Shown: positions 33,772 through 45,170 of the stretch, piece after piece | How the letters are laid out: each line of letters begins with the position of its first letter | How positions within the stretch are numbered: position 1 is the stretch's first letter | Assembly: GCA_038239485.1 (NCBI GenBank) | Contig: JBBSET010000002.1 | Span: forward strand, 38,999-102,998 | Reading direction: 5' to 3' | Source of the DNA: DASQEH01 sp038239485 | GTDB taxonomy: Bacteria; Actinomycetota; Actinomycetes; Propionibacteriales; Nocardioidaceae | DNA: 64,000 nt | Notes under the pieces: generated by a model | What the model saw: the letters and a program-made list of their open reading frames with translations, nothing else | Database searches by the model: none | Told to the model about the DNA's origin: nothing | Translations under genes and position numbers: made by a program

Positions 33772-35789
33772 GCGGGCTCCTCGACGGTCTCGACCGGCTT
33801 CGCGGCCAGCAAGTCGTCGACGATCTCGCCGGTCGCGGTGTTGACGGCCGGAGCACGTTGGGTGGTGGCGGCTGCCAGCGCGGCAGCGATCGACTCGGCG
33901 CTGCGCGGGCCGAAGCCGGGGAGCGCGGCGATGTCCTCGATCGACGCGGCGCGCAGCTTCTTGAGCGACCCGAAATGCCGGAGCAGGACCTTGCGTCGTA
34001 CCTCCCCCAGCCCAGGGACGTCGTCGAGGATGCTTTCGACCATGCTCTTGGACCTGCGCTCGCGGTGGTGCGTGATCGCGAACCGGTGTGCCTCGTCACG
34101 CACCCGCTGCAGCAGGTAGAGCGCTTCGCTGCTCCTGGCCAAGATCACGGGATCGTCCTGGCTGGGCTTCCACACCTCCTCCAGCCGCTTCGCGAGTCCC
34201 ACCACCGGGACGTCGTCGATCCCCAGCTCGTCGAGGGCGCGTTGAGCGGCGGCGACCTGAGGGGGGCCGCCGTCGACGACGACCAGTCCCGGGATGTAGG
34301 AGAACTTGCGCGGCTTACCGGTGTCAGGATCGATCAGCGACGGCCCGCGCTCCTCTTCGGACTCGCCGAGGTCGACCTGGGTTGACTCCGCGCGCTCGTC
34401 GAGCAGCCGCCTGAAGCGTCGAGTGATCGTCTCGTGCATGGCGGCGACGTCGTTCTGCCCCTCGACGCCACGGATCACGAACCGGCGGTAGTCGCTCTTG
34501 CGCGCAAGACCGTCCTCGAAGACCACCATCGAGGCCACGACCTGCGTGCCCTGGAGGTTGGACACGTCGTAGCACTCGATCCGCAGCGGGGCCTCATCCA
34601 GCCCGAGGGACTGCTGGAGCTCCTCGAGGGCCTTGCTGCGGCTGATGAAGTCGCTCGCCCGCTTGGTCTTGTGGATCGCCAGGGACTGCTTCGCGTTGCG
34701 GGCGACCGTCTCCATCAGGCTGCGCTTGTCGCCGCGCTGGGGAACCCGGAGCGAGACCTTGCTGCCGCGCTTGTCGCCGAGCCAGGTCGTGAGAGCGTCG
34801 CAGTCGTCGTGTGTGACCGGGACCAGGACCTCGCGCGGTATCCCGTCGGCACCCTCGGGGTCGTACACCTGGATGAGGAACCGGCGCAGCAGCTCGGGCA
34901 GCTCGGCATCGTCGACCCGGTCGGCGACCCAGCCCCGCTGGCCCCTGACCCGGCCACCCCGGACGTAGAAGACCTGCACCGCCAGCTCGAGCGGGTCCGC
35001 CGCGACAGCGATCACATCCGCGTCGGTGCCGTCTGACAGCACGACCGCGTTCTTCTCCATCGCGCGCCGCAGCGCCCCGATGTCGTCGCGGATCCGTGCG
35101 GCCCGCTCGTAGTCCTGCTCGTCGGACGCGGCCATCATCTGGCGCTCCAGCCGCTTGACGTGGGTGTTCGTCTGGCCCGCGATGAACGTGCAGAAGTCGT
35201 CGACGATCTCGCGGTGCTCCTCGGCTGTCACCCTCCCGACGCAGGGCGCGGAGCACTTCCCGATATAGCCCAGCAGGCAGGGCCGGCCGATCTGCGCGCT
35301 GCGCTTGAACACCCCGCCCGAGCAGGAGCGCATCGGGAACACCCTCAGCAGCAGGTCGACCGTCTCCCTGATCGCCCACGCGTGAGAGTATGGACCGAAG
35401 TAGCGCACGCCCTTCTTCTTCGGGCCGCGGCCCACCATCACCCGTGGGAACTCCTCACTCAGGGTGACGGCGAGCCAGGGGTACGACTTGTCGTCGCGGT
35501 ACTTCACGTTGAAACGGGGGTCGAACTCCTTGATCCAGGAGTACTCCAGCTGCAGCGCCTCGACCTCGGTCTGGACCACCGTCCACTCCACCGAGGCGGC
35601 CGTCGTGACCATCGAGGCGGTGCGCTGATGCAGGTTCGCGATGTCCTGGAAGTACGACGACACACGCGAGCGCAGCGACTTGGCCTTGCCCACGTAGATC
35701 ACCCGGCCCCGGGGGTCACGGAAGCGGTAGACGCCCGGTGCGTCCGGGATCGCCCCGGGAGCGGGGCGGTACGTGGTCGGATCAGGCAC
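33768..35789 (-). CDS. uvrC: Excinuclease ABC subunit C
   Basis: 673 residues. GIY-YIG nuclease domain at the N-terminus (APGVYRFRDPRGRVIYVGKA), cysteine cluster CLLGYIGKCSAPCVGRV, UVR motif, RNase H-like nuclease domain (IECYDVSNLQGTQVVASMVV) and tandem helix-hairpin-helix near the end (LPGFGPRSAESIAAAL). Makes the 3' and 5' cuts in nucleotide excision repair with UvrA and UvrB encoded downstream. GTG 35789 is leaderless and heads uvrC-rapZ-yvcK-whiA. Confidence 0.96.
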   Translation of the reverse strand: MPDPTTYRPAPGAIPDAPGVYRFRDPRGRVIYVGKAKSLRSRVSSYFQDIANLHQRTASMVTTAASVEWTVVQTEVEALQLEYSWIKEFDPRFNVKYRDDKSYPWLAVTLSEEFPRVMVGRGPKKKGVRYFGPYSHAWAIRETVDLLLRVFPMRSCSGGVFKRSAQIGRPCLLGYIGKCSAPCVGRVTAEEHREIVDDFCTFIAGQTNTHVKRLERQMMAASDEQDYERAARIRDDIGALRRAMEKNAVVLSDGTDADVIAVAADPLELAVQVFYVRGGRVRGQRGWVADRVDDAELPELLRRFLIQVYDPEGADGIPREVLVPVTHDDCDALTTWLGDKRGSKVSLRVPQRGDKRSLMETVARNAKQSLAIHKTKRASDFISRSKALEELQQSLGLDEAPLRIECYDVSNLQGTQVVASMVVFEDGLARKSDYRRFVIRGVEGQNDVAAMHETITRRFRRLLDERAESTQVDLGESEEERGPSLIDPDTGKPRKFSYIPGLVVVDGGPPQVAAAQRALDELGIDDVPVVGLAKRLEEVWKPSQDDPVILARSSEALYLLQRVRDEAHRFAITHHRERRSKSMVESILDDVPGLGEVRRKVLLRHFGSLKKLRAASIEDIAALPGFGPRSAESIAAALAAATTQRAPAVNTATGEIVDDLLAAKPVETVEEPA

Positions 35790-35801
35790 GACACAACACT
35801 A
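35790..35801 (-). promoter_or_regulatory. Leaderless promoter of the uvrC operon
   Basis: Minus-strand TAGTGT (35801-35796), six bases, then GTG 35789. Confidence 0.55.
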
Positions 35802-35846
35802 CGAGTGGACGCAAGCATCCTCCGCCCCAGTAGTCGAGCGAATCCG

Positions 35847-35858
35847 TAGACTTCGGAC
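35847..35858 (+). promoter_or_regulatory. Leaderless promoter of the TPR gene
   Basis: TAGACT (35847-35852), six bases, then ATG 35859; divergent from the uvrC promoter 45 bases away. Confidence 0.55.
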
Positions 35859-37169
35859 ATGGCGTCGCGCATCCACCGACCCGCTGCGATCCCGCACGAC
35901 TTGTACAGCCTGCCGCTGACCACGTCGCGGGAGGCGAGCCAGGCCTATAACGACGGTGTTGCCGCTCTGCTCAAGGTCCAGTCGGGCGGACTGGTGTCGG
36001 TGGCCGCCGCCATCGCGATCGACCCGACCTTCGCCCTCGGCCACGCCGCGATGGCCCTGCTCGGTCACGAGTACTGCGCGTCGGTGGATGTCGAGGCCAG
36101 GGTCGCGTCCGCGGAGATGCTGTCAGGCCGGGCATCGGAGCGCGAGCGGAGCCACGTGCACGCCATCGCCTCGCACATCCACGGCGACTCTGCGCCGCTG
36201 ATCGTGCACCTGCGCGACCACCCCCTCGACGCGCTGCTGCTCTCGGTGGCGGTCCCGACGATCGCGTTCGCCGGCGTCACGACCGTGCCGCAGGACTCGT
36301 GGGCCATCGTCGAGCGGGCCCGGGCGGCATACGGCACCGACTGGTGGTACTCCGGCCTGCTCGCCTTCGTCCGCCAGGAACAGCGCGACTGGGACGAGGC
36401 GATGCGGCTGTCGTGCGCGTCGCTGGCCGTCGAGCCGGCCGCCGGGCACTCGGTCCACGCACGCACCCATGTGCACTACGAGACCGGCGACCACGCCGCC
36501 GGCCGTGACTGGCTCGACGGCTGGATCCATGGGCCCGGCCGGTCCTCGGACAACCTCGCGCACTACTCCTGGCATGCCGCGCTGCACGAGCTGTCGATGG
36601 GCGACTACGACGCCGTCCGGACGAGGTACACCGCCGAGCTGGCGCCGCCCACGGTCGTAGGCTGCCGCGCTCTGGTCGACTCCTGCTCGCTGCTCTGGCG
36701 CTGGGCGATCTCCCCCGGTGCAACGGCCGTACCGGTCCTCGACGCGGTGGTCGAGGTCATCGACGACGAGTTCTTGGACCGTCCCTCGACGCCGTTCATG
36801 GCATTGCACGCAGCGGTGACGCTCTGCGCGGTCGGCGAGGTCGAGCGGCTGGACCGGCTGGAGGCGTGGTCGCGCAAGCGGCCCGATCCCACTTACGGTG
36901 AGGTGGTGTCTCCGCTGTGTGCGGCGCTGCGGGCGCTTTGCGACGGCGACCCTGGTACGTCCGCGGACCGGCTGCGCGACCTGCTCGGAGCGCTGTGGCA
37001 GCTGGGCGGGAGTGACGCGCAGCGCGAGGTGGTCGAGGACACCCTGATCGCAGCGCTGTTGGCCGCCGGCCGCTACGACGAGGCACGGCCGATCATCGAC
37101 GCGCGGCTCGACCGCCGGGTCTGCCGCCGCGACGAGGCCTTCCTCGCGGCGGCCACCCCCACGCCCTAG
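35859..37169 (+). CDS. TPR-like protein related to the TTC38 family
   Basis: 436 residues, soluble, no signal peptide. Mostly alpha-helical with TPR-like pairs: SREASQAYNDGVAALLKVQS, RDWDEAMRLSCASLAVEP and YETGDHAAGRDWLDGWI. Residues in the middle (NLAHYSWHAALHELSMGDYD) match the H-x3-AL-x4-GDYD pattern I associate with tetratricopeptide repeat protein 38 relatives. Function unknown. It stands alone between uvrC and the convergent Rieske gene. Confidence 0.7.
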   Translation: MASRIHRPAAIPHDLYSLPLTTSREASQAYNDGVAALLKVQSGGLVSVAAAIAIDPTFALGHAAMALLGHEYCASVDVEARVASAEMLSGRASERERSHVHAIASHIHGDSAPLIVHLRDHPLDALLLSVAVPTIAFAGVTTVPQDSWAIVERARAAYGTDWWYSGLLAFVRQEQRDWDEAMRLSCASLAVEPAAGHSVHARTHVHYETGDHAAGRDWLDGWIHGPGRSSDNLAHYSWHAALHELSMGDYDAVRTRYTAELAPPTVVGCRALVDSCSLLWRWAISPGATAVPVLDAVVEVIDDEFLDRPSTPFMALHAAVTLCAVGEVERLDRLEAWSRKRPDPTYGEVVSPLCAALRALCDGDPGTSADRLRDLLGALWQLGGSDAQREVVEDTLIAALLAAGRYDEARPIIDARLDRRVCRRDEAFLAAATPTP

Positions 37170-37200
37170 CCCTCCCCCCAGGTACCGCCGAGGGACAGGG

Positions 37201-37731
37201 TCAGCCGAGGGCGATGTCCTTGCCCTTCACGACGATGGGCTTGGCGGCGAGCGCCTGGGTGGCAGGGCCTGTAACGACGCTGCCGTCACTGATGGAGTAC
37301 TGGCTGCCGTGGCAGTTGCAGTTGATCGTGCTTGTCACGTTGAACACGGGGCAGCCCATATGGGTGCAGATGTTCGTGAACCCCTTGAACTCGCCCGCCG
37401 TCGGCTGGGTGATGACGATTCCCTCGGTGGCGAAGATCTTGCCGCTGGCTTCCGGGATCGCGCTGGCAGTGGTCAGAGACGCCGACGTGCTCCCGCCGCC
37501 GGTCGAGGTCCCCCCGCCGGTCGAGGTCCCCCCGCCGGTCGAGGTCCCGCCGCCAGAGGAGGTGCCGCCGCCGGTGCCTCCGGCGGACGACGCCGGGGCG
37601 GCGCTGTGGGTCGGGCTGTTCGAGCCGCAGGCGGCCAGCAACGGCACTGCGACGCCGGCGAGCAGCGCTCCCCGAAGGACCGTTCGCCGGTTGGCGGCGC
37701 TGACGGTTTCCACTGCGTCGTTCTCGGTCAT
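37201..37731 (-). CDS. Rieske [2Fe-2S] lipoprotein with Tat-type signal
   Basis: 176 residues from ATG 37731. Twin-arginine signal NRRTVLRGALLAGVAVPLLA followed by lipobox AACGS, so probably exported folded and lipid-anchored. A low-complexity Ser/Thr/Gly linker (18-bp DNA repeats) leads to the Rieske domain with cluster ligands CTHMGCP and CNCHGSQY, the Cys-x-His pairs. Similar proteins lie beside uvrA in streptomycetes. An electron-transfer role is likely; the partner is unknown. It is not the large QcrA subunit of the bc1 complex, which has membrane helices. Confidence 0.85.
   Translation of the reverse strand: MTENDAVETVSAANRRTVLRGALLAGVAVPLLAACGSNSPTHSAAPASSAGGTGGGTSSGGGTSTGGGTSTGGGTSTGGGSTSASLTTASAIPEASGKIFATEGIVITQPTAGEFKGFTNICTHMGCPVFNVTSTINCNCHGSQYSISDGSVVTGPATQALAAKPIVVKGKDIALG
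37495..37566. repeat. 18-bp tandem repeats coding the Rieske linker
   Basis: Three near-identical 18-bp units (37495-37512, 37513-37530, 37531-37548) and a degraded fourth (37549-37566), each coding a six-residue STGGGT-type unit. In-frame length changes would be tolerated. Confidence 0.75.
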
Positions 37732-37777
37732 GTCGTCCACTCTCTGGGGGGTTGGCCTTGGCGGGGTCACATCACCC

Positions 37778-37826
37778 AGCGTAAAAGACGCCAGCACTCG
37801 TTCAATTGGCCGTTAGTGCTAGCACC
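37778..37826 (-). promoter_or_regulatory. Rieske promoter with inverted repeats
   Basis: Minus-strand TACGCT (37783-37778) is a plausible -10. Just upstream lie AGCACT (37793-37798) and AGTGCT (37815-37820) as inverted arms, plus the palindrome GTGCTAGCAC (37817-37826). A repressor site is likely; identity unknown. Confidence 0.4.
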
Positions 37827-37876
37827 AGCGGCCGCGCGTACCGCACCCTCTGACGCTGGGGACAGATCAGGATCTT

Positions 37877-40843
<2,967 letters not shown>

Positions 40844-40877
40844 CGGTCACCTTTCGCGGGGCGGCGCACCCCGTCGT

Positions 40878-40900
40878 TCGAACAGACGTTCGCAAGTCTA
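40878..40900 (-). promoter_or_regulatory. uvrA promoter with SOS (LexA) box
   Basis: TCGAACAGACGTTCGC (40878-40893) matches the actinobacterial LexA consensus TCGAAC-N4-GTTCGA with one mismatch. TAGACT on the minus strand (40900-40895) is a good -10 whose start site would fall in the box, so LexA would block transcription. Confidence 0.7.
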
Positions 40901-40996
40901 CTCATGCGGACAAGCCGGCGGTGACCCCTCGCGTACCAGCGACGGCGCGTCCTCACAGACCATGATCGCGCATCGGGCTGGGGCACTGAAAGGCGG

Positions 40997-41008
40997 TAGG
41001 TTCATCCC
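40997..41008 (+). promoter_or_regulatory. Leaderless promoter of the DinB-fold/MBL pair
   Basis: TAGGTT (40997-41002), six bases, then ATG 41009. Confidence 0.55.
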
Positions 41009-41722
41009 ATGGCGGCCGAAACCCCTACCCAGATCGAGGGCCTGCGGAGCTCGACGCAGGCGCTCGAGCACAGTATCGCCGACCTGTCCGACGACCAGGT
41101 CCGCGGGCCCTCACTCCTGCCGGGCTGGAGCCGCGGGCACGTCCTGACCCACATCGCCCGCAACGCTGACGCGATGGTGAACCTCACCACCTGGGCGCGT
41201 ACCGGGATCCCCACGCCGATGTATCCCAGTCGAGAGGCTCGCAACGCTGTCATCGAGGCGCAGGCGGGACGGTCTGCCGACGTCCTCCGGGCCGACGTGC
41301 ACGAGTCGCACATCCGGTTCATGGCGGCACTGGCAGAGCTGGACGCCGGGGGCTGGGAGCGGCCGCTGACCTACGGAGGCCACAACAGGCAGGGCACCGG
41401 CGCGGACATCCCCTTCCTCCGCCGGACCGAGGTCGAGGTCCACCACCTCGACCTGGGCCTCGACTACACGCTCGCACACTGGCCCGAGGACTTCGTGGAG
41501 GCCCTGCTCGCCGACATCGCCGCGAGCTCCGCCACGCGAGACGACCTGCCGGCCTGCGTCCTCGTCGGTAACGACGACGAGGGGCGCTGGGTGATCGGGG
41601 GCGGCGGCGAGGAGATCTCCGGCCCACCGCCGGCACTGCTGGGCTGGTTGATCGGACGGACGGACGGGGTCGGCCTCAACGCGGACTCGGGTGTCCTGCC
41701 GGAGCGGGGGGTGTGGCTGTGA
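41009..41722 (+). CDS. Maleylpyruvate isomerase-family (DinB-fold, mycothiol-type) protein
   Basis: 237 residues. N-terminal mycothiol-dependent DinB-like helical bundle: LLPGWSRGHVLTHIARNADAM carries the first metal-binding His and the WSRGHVLTH signature of this family, and the later VEVHHLDLGL gives the second His pair. The C-terminal ~75 residues form the sterol-carrier-like MDMPI_C part. Enzymes of this type use mycothiol as cofactor or leaving group, for instance in isomerisation or detoxification; the substrate is unknown. Overlaps the following hydrolase gene by GTGA, and the pair sits downstream of uvrA as in streptomycetes. Confidence 0.82.
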   Translation: MAAETPTQIEGLRSSTQALEHSIADLSDDQVRGPSLLPGWSRGHVLTHIARNADAMVNLTTWARTGIPTPMYPSREARNAVIEAQAGRSADVLRADVHESHIRFMAALAELDAGGWERPLTYGGHNRQGTGADIPFLRRTEVEVHHLDLGLDYTLAHWPEDFVEALLADIAASSATRDDLPACVLVGNDDEGRWVIGGGGEEISGPPPALLGWLIGRTDGVGLNADSGVLPERGVWL

Positions 41723-42369
41723 CCTATCACGGCAAGGTCCGGCCCGGCGAGGCGGCGGTCCAGGAGCTCAAGGACCTGATGATCACCAAGGTGTCGGTCG
41801 GTCCGATGGACAACAACGCTTACCTGCTGCGGTCTCGCAACACCGACGAGTCCCTGCTCATCGACGCCGCCGCGGACGCGGATCTGCTGCTGGAGGTGAT
41901 CGCCGGCCAGCCACTCGCCACCGTCGTCACGACCCATCAGCACCCCGACCACTGGGGTGCGCTGAGTGCGGTGGTCCGGGCCACCGGGGCGCTCACCGTC
42001 GCAGGGGCCGATGACGCGGAGGGTATCCCCGTTCCGATACAGCGGACCGTCGAAGGGGGGGACGTGGTCTCGGTCGGCGACGTCGACCTGGAGGTGATCC
42101 ACCTGGTGGGCCACACCCCCGGGTCGATCGCGCTGCTGTACGACGACCCCGCCGGAGCGCCGCATCTCTGGACGGGTGACAGCCTGTTTCCCGGCGGCGT
42201 CGGGAAGACCTGGTCGCAGGCCGACTTCGAGACGCTCATCGACGATGTCGAGTCCAAGCTCTACGACCGGCTCCCCGACGAGACCTGGGTGTACCCGGGC
42301 CACGGTGAGGACACCACGCTGGGCGCTGAGCGCCCGCACCTGGGCGAGTGGCGCGCTCGCGGCTGGTGA
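41719..42369 (+). CDS. Metallo-beta-lactamase fold hydrolase
   Basis: 216 residues from GTG 41719 in a GTGA overlap. Zinc-binding motif TTHQHPDHWG (HxHxDH), then GHTPGSIAL, LWTGDSLFPGG and VYPGHGED. The spacing suits glyoxalase II-like or thiol-ester hydrolases, not antibiotic resistance enzymes. Coupling to a mycothiol-type protein suggests hydrolysis of a mycothiol conjugate; inference. Other starts at 41713 are possible. Confidence 0.85.
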   Translation: MTYHGKVRPGEAAVQELKDLMITKVSVGPMDNNAYLLRSRNTDESLLIDAAADADLLLEVIAGQPLATVVTTHQHPDHWGALSAVVRATGALTVAGADDAEGIPVPIQRTVEGGDVVSVGDVDLEVIHLVGHTPGSIALLYDDPAGAPHLWTGDSLFPGGVGKTWSQADFETLIDDVESKLYDRLPDETWVYPGHGEDTTLGAERPHLGEWRARGW

Positions 42370-42374
42370 GTGCG

Positions 42375-42395
42375 CCCGCCGGTCCTGACGGCGGG
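42375..42395. terminator. Hairpin between convergent MBL and SDR genes
   Basis: CCCGCCG-N7-CGGCGGG, a perfect 7-bp GC stem, in the 28-base gap between two convergent stops. Likely bidirectional terminator without a U-tract. Confidence 0.6.
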
Positions 42396-42397
42396 AC

Positions 42398-43174
42398 TCA
42401 GCGCGTCGACATGCCTTCGTCGACGACGAGCGTCGTTCCGGTGACGTACGAGGACGCGTCGCTGACGAGGAACAGCAGCGCTGCGTCGAGCTCCTCCTGC
42501 TCACCGACTCGGCCCAGCAGTGCGGTGTCGCCGACGAACGATTCAAGCAGCGCGGACGGGATGGCGTCGGTCATCTCCGAGCGGAAGTAGCCGGGCGCAA
42601 GGGCGTTCACCCGGATGCCGTACCGCGCGCTCCACTGCTGGGCCAGGTCACGGGTGAGCCCGATCAGGCCCGCCTTGCTCGCCGCGTAGGCCGCCTGGGG
42701 AGCGTACGACCTGATCAGGGCGAGCACGCTGGAGATGTTCACGATGCTGGAACCCGGTCCCATCACGCGCCCGCAGGCCTGGGCCATCCAATACGCCCCC
42801 TCGAGGTTGACCTCGATGACCGCACGGAACTGCTCGGGGGTCTCCCGCCGCGCCGGGATGGCGGTACCGAGGCCGGCGTTGTTGACGAGGGCGTGCACAT
42901 CGCCGAACTCCCCCAGCGCGAGCGCGACCAGCGCGTCGCAGTCGGCCGGCACGGTCACGTCGACGACGCGGGTCGCCACCCGACGTCCGGACGACCGCCG
43001 GACCGACTCGGCGACCGCGTCGAGGCGACTGCCGCGGCGTGCTCCCAGCACCAGGTCCGCGCCACACTCGGCCAGGCTGTGGGCGAAGCCGGCGCCAAGA
43101 CCGGAGCTCGCTCCCGTCACGACCACGACCTTGCCTGCGAGGGAGAACCGGTCGAGCAGGGTCACGGCGCACAC
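42398..43174 (-). CDS. Short-chain dehydrogenase/reductase
   Basis: 258 residues from GTG 43174 (GTG 43165 would also fit and removes three residues). Classical SDR: cofactor motif TGASSGLGAGFA, structural NNAG, catalytic serine in VNISSVLA, and YAASK (Tyr and Lys). Arg residues after the second strand (GARRGSR) suggest NADP preference. Substrate unknown. Divergent from the beta-lactamase-fold gene. Confidence 0.9.
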   Translation of the reverse strand: MCAVTLLDRFSLAGKVVVVTGASSGLGAGFAHSLAECGADLVLGARRGSRLDAVAESVRRSSGRRVATRVVDVTVPADCDALVALALGEFGDVHALVNNAGLGTAIPARRETPEQFRAVIEVNLEGAYWMAQACGRVMGPGSSIVNISSVLALIRSYAPQAAYAASKAGLIGLTRDLAQQWSARYGIRVNALAPGYFRSEMTDAIPSALLESFVGDTALLGRVGEQEELDAALLFLVSDASSYVTGTTLVVDEGMSTR

Positions 43175-43214
43175 TGTATCGGCGCCGACACCGCAAGGAC
43201 GCCGCCCGGCGTAC

Positions 43215-43226
43215 TAGCATCGCCCG
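43215..43226 (+). promoter_or_regulatory. Leaderless promoter of the beta-lactamase-fold gene
   Basis: TAGCAT (43215-43220), six bases, then GTG 43227. Confidence 0.55.
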
Positions 43227-44057
43227 GTGCCGGCTCCTTCGCTCGACCTCTTCGTCGCCTCGCTGCCGAGCACCGGCTCCTACTCGCTCTGGGTGGGGTC
43301 TGTGGAGGGGCCCCAGATGGTCGCCCACCGCGAGCACGCCCCCCACCTCGCGGCGAGCACGATGAAGACGGCCCTCGTGATCGCGGCCTTCCGGGAGGCT
43401 GAGGCGGGCCGGGTCGACCTCGACGCCCCGGTTGTGGTGCACAACCTCTTCGCATCGGTTGTCAGATCGGGATGCTTCGGGCTGAACGAGAGCTACGACA
43501 GCGACCCGCTGCCCTGGCGCCGACAGGGCGAGCTGGCCTCACTGCGCTGGCTGGCCTACCGTGCCCTCGTACGGTCGAGCAACCTCGCGACCAACCTGCT
43601 TCTCGAGGCGGTGGGGTTCGAGCCTGTCGCCGCGGCACTCGGCGCCGTCGGCGCGCGCGAGAGCATGGTGGTTCGAGGCATCGAGGACGGTGCCGCCCGA
43701 GCCGCCGGTCGGGAGAACATCGTCACCGCCCATGACCTGGCGCTGACCCTGCAGGCGCTGGTAGGCGGTACAGCGGCCGCCCGCGAGTCGTGTGACGAGA
43801 TCCTGGCCGTGCTCGCGGCCCAGCAGATCAACGACGGCATCCCCGCCGGGCTGCCCGCCGGCACCCGGGTGGCCCACAAGTCCGGCTGGGTCGAGGGGGT
43901 CTCCCACGACGCGGGCATCGTCTATCCCGATGACGCTCCGGCTTTCGTCGTCGTCGTCTGCACGTCGTCGGGGCTGAGCGCGCAGGCCGGTCTCGACCAC
44001 GTCGCCAACGGTGCCCGCGCCGCCTGGATGGACCGGCACCGGATCGGGTCGAGGTGA
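43227..44057 (+). CDS. Class A beta-lactamase-related serine hydrolase
   Basis: 276 residues, no signal peptide seen. Beta-lactamase2 fold: active-site STMK (S-x-x-K), SSN in place of SDN, and HKSGWVEGVSHDAG in place of KTG. IEDGAARAAG contains a glutamate near the omega-loop position, but the usual ExxLN motif is not conserved. The predicted cytoplasmic location and altered motifs argue against antibiotic resistance; an esterase or peptidase role is more likely. The start is fixed by the leaderless promoter. Confidence 0.8.
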   Translation: MPAPSLDLFVASLPSTGSYSLWVGSVEGPQMVAHREHAPHLAASTMKTALVIAAFREAEAGRVDLDAPVVVHNLFASVVRSGCFGLNESYDSDPLPWRRQGELASLRWLAYRALVRSSNLATNLLLEAVGFEPVAAALGAVGARESMVVRGIEDGAARAAGRENIVTAHDLALTLQALVGGTAAARESCDEILAVLAAQQINDGIPAGLPAGTRVAHKSGWVEGVSHDAGIVYPDDAPAFVVVVCTSSGLSAQAGLDHVANGARAAWMDRHRIGSR

Positions 44058-44081
44058 TCTGTGCCTGGGTCCACCAGATCA
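44055..44081 (+). terminator. Hairpin at the end of the beta-lactamase-fold gene
   Basis: TGATCTG (44055-44061) and CAGATCA (44075-44081) form a perfect 7-bp stem with a 13-base loop; the left arm contains the stop codon. Lies between convergent genes. Confidence 0.45.
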
Positions 44082-44156
44082 TCGCCTTAGCGATCCCATA
44101 CCGCCGCAGAGGCGCGCGGACAGCAGACCCGATGACAACGGCGAGAGGTTGACGCG

Positions 44157-45170
44157 TCAGCGGCTGTCCGCGTCGCGGACGTCGCCGTCCGGCAAGCCGC
44201 GGTCGCGACGGGACTGGACGAGCAGGCTGGCGACAGTCGTGATGGAGAGCGTCCCCAAGATGACCAGCAGTGACACCCAGATCGGGATGTCGGGGGCCCA
44301 CCCGACAGAGTGTCCCCCGTTGACGAACCCCAGCGCGTTCTCGTGCATCGCATGCAGGATCAGCTTGACGCCGATGAACCCGAGCAGGACCGCAAGCCCG
44401 TACGACAGGTAGATCAGCCGCTCGAGCAGCCCGCCGATCAGGAAGTACAGCTGCCGCAGCCCCATCAGGGCGAAGACGTTGGCGGTGAAGACGATGTAGG
44501 GCTGGTCGGTCAGCCCGTAGATGGCCGGGATGGAGTCCAGCGCGAAGAGGAGGTCGGTGGTCCCCAGCGTGACCATGACGAGCAACATAGGGGTGACCAG
44601 CCGCTTGCCGTCGTCCCGGACGACCAGCTTGGTGCCGTCGAACGACGTGCTCGACGGGAACTTTCGCCGCATCCATCCGATCAGCCGGTTCTCCTGGTAG
44701 TCGTCTGCCTGCTCCTGGCCCTCCTTCGCCAGTCGCACCGCCGTGTAGACGAGGAACGCGCCGAAGAGGTAGAACACCCAGCTGAACTGGTTGATCGCGG
44801 CGGCGCCGATGCCGATGAAGATCCCCCGCATCACCAGCGCCAGCACGACGCCGACGAGTAGTGCCGTCTGCTGAAGCTCCCTCGGCACAGCGAACCGGTT
44901 CAAGATGATGATGAAGATGAAGAGGTTGTCGACGGACAGCGAGTACTCCGTCAGCCACCCAGCGAAGAATTCGCCTCCCGACTGCGTCCCGGCGAACCAG
45001 ACGACGCCGATCCCGAAGAGGACGGCTGCGCCGACGTAGAAGGCCAGGTCTCGGCCGACCTCGCGCATCGGCGGCTCGTGCGGGCGCCGGCCGACGATCA
45101 GGACATCGAAGATCAAGAACGCACTGGTCAAGGCGATGGTGATCCCCCACACCCACGGCGTGACGTGCAT
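44157..45170 (-). CDS. TerC-family integral membrane protein
   Basis: 337 residues from ATG 45170 (MHVTPWVWGITIAL). About nine hydrophobic helices; conserved acidic motifs LTEYSLSVDNLFIFI and TTDLLFALDSIPAIYG are the hallmark of TerC/Alx proteins. Known members export Mn2+ or help metal loading of secreted proteins and give tellurite resistance in some contexts. A GTG at 45281 in frame would add 37 residues that overlap a folded leader, so ATG 45170 is preferred. Confidence 0.88.
   Translation of the reverse strand: MHVTPWVWGITIALTSAFLIFDVLIVGRRPHEPPMREVGRDLAFYVGAAVLFGIGVVWFAGTQSGGEFFAGWLTEYSLSVDNLFIFIIILNRFAVPRELQQTALLVGVVLALVMRGIFIGIGAAAINQFSWVFYLFGAFLVYTAVRLAKEGQEQADDYQENRLIGWMRRKFPSSTSFDGTKLVVRDDGKRLVTPMLLVMVTLGTTDLLFALDSIPAIYGLTDQPYIVFTANVFALMGLRQLYFLIGGLLERLIYLSYGLAVLLGFIGVKLILHAMHENALGFVNGGHSVGWAPDIPIWVSLLVILGTLSITTVASLLVQSRRDRGLPDGDVRDADSR

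Noticed and set aside
37793..37820. CIRCE element for HrcA
   Set aside because: The AGCACT/AGTGCT arms are separated by 16 bases instead of 11, and the downstream gene is not a chaperone.
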